Assembly (NCBI RefSeq): GCF_028554725.1
Contig: NC_071668.1
Span: 18,641,501-18,705,500, forward strand
Reading direction: 5' to 3'
DNA: 64,000 nucleotides
From: Zeugodacus cucurbitae
Taxonomy: Eukaryota; Arthropoda; Insecta; Diptera; Tephritidae
The position numbers and the translations under genes are program-made. The notes below the pieces were generated by a model. The model saw nothing but the letters and a program-made list of their open reading frames with translations, did not search any database and was not told the DNA's origin. Shown one piece after another: positions 62,801-64,000 of this stretch. The first letter of the stretch is position 1. Each line of letters opens with the position of its first letter.

Positions 62801-63392
62801 AATAAATTGGGTACGGCGAAAACGCATCGGTAAGTCACTTGTGCACGCATGCCTTATTTGTTACAAAATACTAATTTGGTTTCGGTTTTACTTATCAAAC
62901 AGCACTGTCACCTGGAATCATGACATACCTGCAGAGAAATTAAGCTTTACTATGCGTCGCGAATTCGATCGACAACGTGAGGAGACTGAACTAATGACTC
63001 AGCTGCGGAGTGTAAGTACTATATTCAACAATTATATTTGGGTCTACAGAAACGATTTCCTTGTAAATAATTATTCTAAATTAATCTATCAACCCCAAAC
63101 AATTTCAGATCATTGAAACACGTCTCAAAATGACACTACCCGAAGATATAGCATCCGCTTTAACCGATGGCGTTATTCTATGTCATTTAGCCAATTATGT
63201 GCGTCCACGTTCGGTTGCTAGTATACATGTGCCATCGCCTGGTGTTGTAAGTTAATTCTATTAATACACTTTTCGAAATATTATTTTAAAATAATTTTAT
63301 ATTTTTTTTTGCAGTCGAAATTAACAATGGCCCGTTGTCGCAGAAATGTCGATAATTTTCTGGAAGCTTGTCGCAGAATCGGCGTAGATGAG
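29861..63392 (+). CDS. Lrch: Lrch: leucine-rich repeat and calponin-homology domain protein, 3' end beyond window
   Basis: Exons 29861-30086, 57450-57827, 60797-60933, 61067-61313, 61528-62026, 62095-62829, 62903-63011, 63109-63246 and 63315-63392 all have GT/AG borders and join in frame to 849 residues so far. LRCH proteins are cortical actin-associated scaffolds that help control cell shape. Exon 1 has the family N-terminus LARSLERILEEAHLSGELIL. Exons 2-3 hold about eight LRRs, beginning ADLSRNRFCELP and running to LNLENNPLTSPPAS. Exon 4 (LCIRGLVHVFKFLETQAAK) follows the LRRs. Exons 5-6 are low complexity, with Q tracts near residues 430 and 670 and poly-G tracts near 577 and 604. Exons 7-9 enter the CH domain (TLPEDIASALTDGVILCHLANYVRP), which is cut by the window edge. 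The final intron holds a mariner relic. Intron 1 is 27.4 kb. No break seen. Confidence 0.95.
30087..31985. other. Lrch intron 1, proximal part
   Basis: No exon, RNA gene or identifiable element supported. Open frames at 30307-30992 and elsewhere are overlapping and unlike any family known to me. Confidence 0.35.
31990..32640 (-). mobile_element. Internally deleted mariner transposase relic (family M1, copy 1)
   Basis: On the minus strand a transposase N-terminus MEFTNAEIR (start near 32521) runs directly into sequence from much later in a mariner protein. Recognisable pieces are RFCCVFGGIGRISSTMRCSHMA, LRTTGPLEAGDRPE, and VPPGQRQTTHF (decayed HxDNARPHT, second Asp region). Further on are DIAPSDYHLF-like and EWGFYEGG-like blocks, visible as antisense words down to about 32000. 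Frames are broken. The flank at 32521-32640 (outer end) is shared with 41380-41520. Confidence 0.75.
32641..34561. other. Lrch intron 1, no assigned gene
   Basis: Contains ATGTATGTATG runs near 32890, a CATCATCATC/GTTGTTGTC triplet stretch at 33700-33740 and, at 34340-34400, two near-copies of the word ATTTTTGTCCGTC. No coding region supported. Confidence 0.35.
34562..35250 (+). mobile_element. TTAA-flanked MITE, second family
   Basis: Left end TTAAGGGAGTCTTCCCATGT, right end (reverse complement) TTAAGGAGGCCATCCGATGT: imperfect terminal inverted repeats next to TTAA. Size 689 bp, non-coding, A/T-rich interior. The TIRs differ from the 10581/12923 family, but architecture and size match. Confidence 0.65.
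35251..37610. other. Lrch intron 1, no assigned feature
   Basis: T-rich sequence giving long hydrophobic-looking chance frames (35409-35956, 35990-36277). None has family resemblance. Confidence 0.35.
38218..38286. repeat. 24-bp perfect inverted repeat with duplicated 13-mer in the loop
   Basis: Arms 38218-38241 (core AAATTCAAATTTTATAAATT) and 38263-38286 are exact reverse complements. The region between and overlapping them is two tandem copies of CCTACTCTAGAAT (38241-38253 and 38254-38266). It lies 22 bp before the mariner element at 38309. Confidence 0.9.
38309..39239 (-). mobile_element. mariner-like element, internally deleted, transposase catalytic domain intact
   Basis: Ends are AAGGGTGATTTTTT (38309) and, reversed, ACGGGTGATTTTTT (39239), each flanked by TA, the usual mariner target duplication; the element is 931 bp. 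On the minus strand an intact frame 39089-38415 (224 residues) carries the DDE/D domain. D22 is in FSDEAHF, D115 in WFQQDGATCHTA and D152 in RSCDLTPLDYFLWGYVK, so 36 residues separate the last two Asp. Just upstream the true N-terminus (MNRLTNEQRLQIIE, from about 39124) is present but in another frame. It joins the catalytic part at ATTGAATTGGGCC. The DNA-binding region is thus missing, making the protein non-functional in transposition. Confidence in the class is high. Confidence 0.92.
39240..40860. other. Lrch intron 1, no assigned feature
   Basis: AT-rich with ACATACAT, GTACGTAC and ATGTATGT microsatellite patches (39400-39480, 39620, 39850). No coding region supported. Confidence 0.35.
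40870..41540 (-). mobile_element. Internally deleted mariner transposase relic (family M1, copy 2)
   Basis: Minus-strand N-terminus MEFTNAEIRAILKF (from about 41379) passes after some 25 codons into decayed C-terminal transposase sequence. The antisense of 40930-41200 carries the late mariner blocks (DNGRPHTS-like, SDYHLFLFMANALGGLK-like, FFANREWGFYEEG-like). The outer flank 41380-41520 is nearly the same as 32500-32640, so both are one family. Several frame breaks. Confidence 0.75.
41590..41955 (+). mobile_element. Fragment of another mariner-like transposase
   Basis: Plus-strand frame with IGPYFVRDDQDRHVTVNG, SMITDFF and NMWFQQIDAISHTAN, the last a decayed WFQQDGATSHTA second-Asp block in which the catalytic Asp context is disrupted. 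The third-Asp block is unreadable. It resembles the transposase at 38415-39089 rather than family M1 and is dead. Confidence 0.75.
41960..44407. other. Lrch intron 1, no assigned feature
   Basis: AT-rich; no coding, RNA or mobile feature supported. Confidence 0.35.
44408..45481 (+). repeat. Family R interspersed repeat, most complete copy (~1.07 kb)
   Basis: Starts AAACAAGTAAGGAAGGGCTA, then a small hairpin GTTCGG-GTGCAA-CCGAAC, and ends TTGTTGCGAGAGTATAAAA. Internally it has GGGAGGTGGGCGTGGTT and, near 45310, a GACGGACG/GACAGACA run. Other copies or fragments are at 10515, 22260, 57955 (reverse) and 59540. No protein-coding frame is shared among copies, so I call it a non-autonomous repeat of unknown class. 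Confidence 0.88.
45482..47480. other. Lrch intron 1, no assigned feature
   Basis: Includes a (TGAA/GAGT)n-like patch at 46025-46078. No coding feature supported. Confidence 0.35.
47500..48130 (-). pseudogene. Probable decayed mariner-type transposase, second-Asp region present twice
   Basis: Minus-strand frame 47782-47510 contains VESKKEVIFNHDNAPTQTSS, resembling the mariner second-Asp block (HDNAPxHT). A related segment at 47945-48060 reads, on the same strand, NELIFKYDNAPA after a matching upstream stretch. The two segments look like a partial internal duplication. The remaining motifs are too decayed to confirm, so the class is tentative. Confidence 0.4.
48880..49700. other. GC-richer block inside Lrch intron 1
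   Basis: Stands out from the AT-rich intron and is open over long stretches in both directions (49075-49692 plus, 49122-49511 minus). It contains CCGGCAGGCAGCCGG, TGTTGTTGTTG and GGCGGTGGCGACGAGAACGG-type words. No protein family match is recognised. Could be a promoter, enhancer or alternative first exon of Lrch. Function unassigned. Confidence 0.35.
50170..50475 (+). mobile_element. LINE 3'-end fragment
   Basis: Broken plus-strand frames read RRTKIKLYKSPIIPV, RGRGRPPLR, then a decayed SNWRRIAWEREK-like stretch and AIIDSAIIE. These are the usual end of a LINE ORF after the reverse transcriptase. It matches in type the element at 6951-8170. Ends near 50475. Confidence 0.65.
50480..53130. other. 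Lrch intron 1, no assigned feature
   Basis: Mixed AT-rich and moderately GC-rich sequence; A-rich CAACAACAA patches near 51420 and 51770. No supported coding region or RNA gene. Confidence 0.35.
53140..53595 (+). mobile_element. LINE C-terminal fragment with zinc knuckle and 3' tail
   Basis: Plus-strand reading shows LLNKSRNSIFRLTATITGHW, then CRSCEQTGNKETIFHFLCECPAL (CX2C...H...C knuckle), and after one stop ISSFIETTKWFE. This is the end of an I/Jockey-like ORF2. A 3' UTR follows and ends in CTACCTACCTATCTACCTA. Different family from the copies at 4.7 kb and 7 kb. Confidence 0.82.
53597..53863 (+). other. Unidentified open frame after the LINE tail
   Basis: A plus-strand frame without a nearby ATG runs about 90 codons to the stop at 53863, including ETSWQDELRRINGTVPNTNQ, LKALCRHLSASVIYFEEFAA and PSCPSGFSCGTGIHP. 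Composition looks more protein-like than the neighbouring intron DNA. I do not recognise the family; a retroelement remnant is the likeliest origin. Confidence 0.25.
53870..56000. other. Lrch intron 1, no assigned feature
   Basis: Includes a 17-bp word CAGGGACTGCGGTAGCC occurring twice at 54268 and 54297, and a GC-richer patch at 55480-55630. A frame at 54631-54870 (minus) has no recognised family. Confidence 0.35.
56008..56195 (+). repeat. Tandem duplication, two ~95-bp units
   Basis: Units at 56008-56102 and 56103-56195 share CCCTGACA, ACCTGTTAGTTTTTAT, AAATTATAAAAA, GGTATCC.TATAA, ATCTCATGATTTTGATGA and CCATTTGGGTTAATTC, with a few substitutions and small indels. Confidence 0.92.
56200..57449. 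other. Lrch intron 1, distal end
   Basis: No element recognised. The Lrch exon 2 acceptor follows a T-rich tract and TTTCAACAG at 57441-57449. Confidence 0.4.
57955..58175 (-). repeat. Family R fragment, reverse orientation
   Basis: The reverse complement contains CGGACGGACTG, TAACCCGCTTAGTTTTAGGC and ATAAACAACCGTTATGCGAAC, matching the right third of the family R repeat. Located in Lrch intron 2. Confidence 0.8.
58244..58460. repeat. ~217-bp segment bounded by 12-bp inverted repeats
   Basis: AACCCCAGAAAA at 58244-58255 and its reverse complement TTTTCTGGGGTT at 58449-58460. MITE-like size, non-coding. No clear target duplication seen. Confidence 0.55.
58885..59110 (-). mobile_element. Possible transposase N-terminal relic next to a CCTAA tract
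   Basis: CCTAACCTAACTTAACCTAA at about 58888-58907 is probably a retroelement tail. Right of it, the minus strand can be read as SYYGIADKLECSN...EAYKKQGRKSEVRKLS, which resembles a Tc1-type helix-turn-helix followed by a basic linker. Evidence is thin. Confidence 0.3.
59540..60715 (+). repeat. Family R repeat, diverged copy in Lrch intron 2
   Basis: Shares CATAAAGTCCACTAG, ATTAACCGATATATACGGTA and AAAGTCCACCGGGAA with the 10.5-kb copy and GTTTGGTTTATATAG with the 22-kb and 44-kb copies. Interrupted by a LINE fragment at about 60170-60470. Ends are approximate. Confidence 0.7.
60170..60470 (-). mobile_element. LINE C-terminal fragment nested in the family R repeat
   Basis: On the minus strand broken frames read LTGHCPIGIHIVGLII, then CRICKEEDE and HFFLLECPRLCEIKKNIS, a CX2C...H...C knuckle at the end of a LINE ORF2, followed by the terminal basic tail. 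Family R sequence resumes near 60530. Confidence 0.72.
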
Positions 63393-63639
63393 GTGAGTCT
63401 AATGACACTATTGCATACTACTAAGTACTCGTAGTAGTACTACTAACTCTACATAACCTCGAATGAGTGTAAAAAGGTAAAATAGCTTTGGAATGGCAGT
63501 TGAAAATAGCATTAAAAGAGGTTGCATATCTTAAATCCTATTCTGTTCTATAAAATCGATGAAGTTTATGAGGCATTACGAGTTATATATATATATATTC
63601 TATATCATCCAATTCGGGCCAAAAATATTCGGTTATCAT

Positions 63640-64000
63640 TCAGCAGTAGCGGTTCCCATTCACAGTAACGTGCCGGTCTTTATCATCACGGAAGAAGTAA
63701 GGTCCAATGACACCGCCAATCGAAGCCATTCAGACAGAAATGAGCCTCTTCGCTGAAGATGTTTTTTCGATGAAAATCCGGATCATTTCAAGTTGTTGCT
63801 CAGCCCAATTCACGAACATACGACGCTTCTGGTGGTCAAGCGGATTCAGTTCTTGTGTCAATTTGATCTTGTAAGGCCAAAATCTTTTCGCAAAATTCGC
63901 CACAACGACGTCATAGGGATGCCCAATGCTTGAGAACAACGTGTGAGAGACTGATTTTGGTCTTCCTCAATTGATACCCTAGCGGCTGGACTATTCTCGA
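63640..64000 (-). mobile_element. mariner-like transposase fragment, runs off the right edge
   Basis: Minus-strand frame 63939-63730 contains YKIKLTQELNPLDHQKRRMF and NWAEQQLE, the linker just before the first catalytic Asp of mariner transposases. A frame slip follows, and then antisense words for DEAHFCLNG- and IGPYFFRDDKDRHVTVNG-like blocks down to about 63650. It sits in the Lrch intron after exon 9 and opposes Lrch transcription. Confidence 0.8.

Overview
This window is from an insect nuclear genome, most likely a higher fly and probably a tephritid (Bactrocera/Zeugodacus/Rhagoletis type). The evidence is AT-rich intergenic DNA, short GT-AG introns, conserved genes that align along their whole length with animal ELP3, SLC17A9, NUS1 and LRCH, and a heavy load of mariner, LINE and MITE relics. 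The species call is inference.

Layout. 1-1.9 kb: the 3' four exons of Elp3 (+), tRNA-modifying Elongator catalytic subunit; the 5' end lies outside. 2.1-3.7 kb: a complete five-exon vesicular nucleotide transporter-like gene of the SLC17A9 type (-), tail-to-tail with Elp3. 4.3-8.2 kb: a transposon graveyard with two unrelated LINE fragments. 8.9-26.7 kb: a tandem pair of paralogous genes, here called gene A (16204-21571) and gene B (25130-26674). Both encode secreted, coiled-coil-rich proteins that I cannot assign to a named family. They share the same four-coding-exon structure with identical intron phases. Gene A's introns carry an inverted pair of TTAA-flanked MITEs and a 48-bp minisatellite with a 240-bp higher-order period. 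Gene B has an AT instead of GT at the first conserved splice donor. 27.6-28.8 kb: a complete NUS1/Tango14 gene (-), the cis-prenyltransferase regulatory subunit. 29.9 kb to beyond the right edge: Lrch (+), an LRR plus calponin-homology protein. Its first coding exon is separated from its LRR exons by a 27.4-kb intron filled with mariner, LINE, MITE and pan-genomic repeat copies. NUS1 and Lrch are divergently arranged, about 1.06 kb apart.

There is no operon logic. Elp3 (translation), SLC17A9-like (vesicular nucleotide loading), NUS1 (dolichol synthesis) and Lrch (cortical cytoskeleton) are independent housekeeping or cell-biological genes. The least explained components are the A/B gene pair and the repeat structures in and around it.
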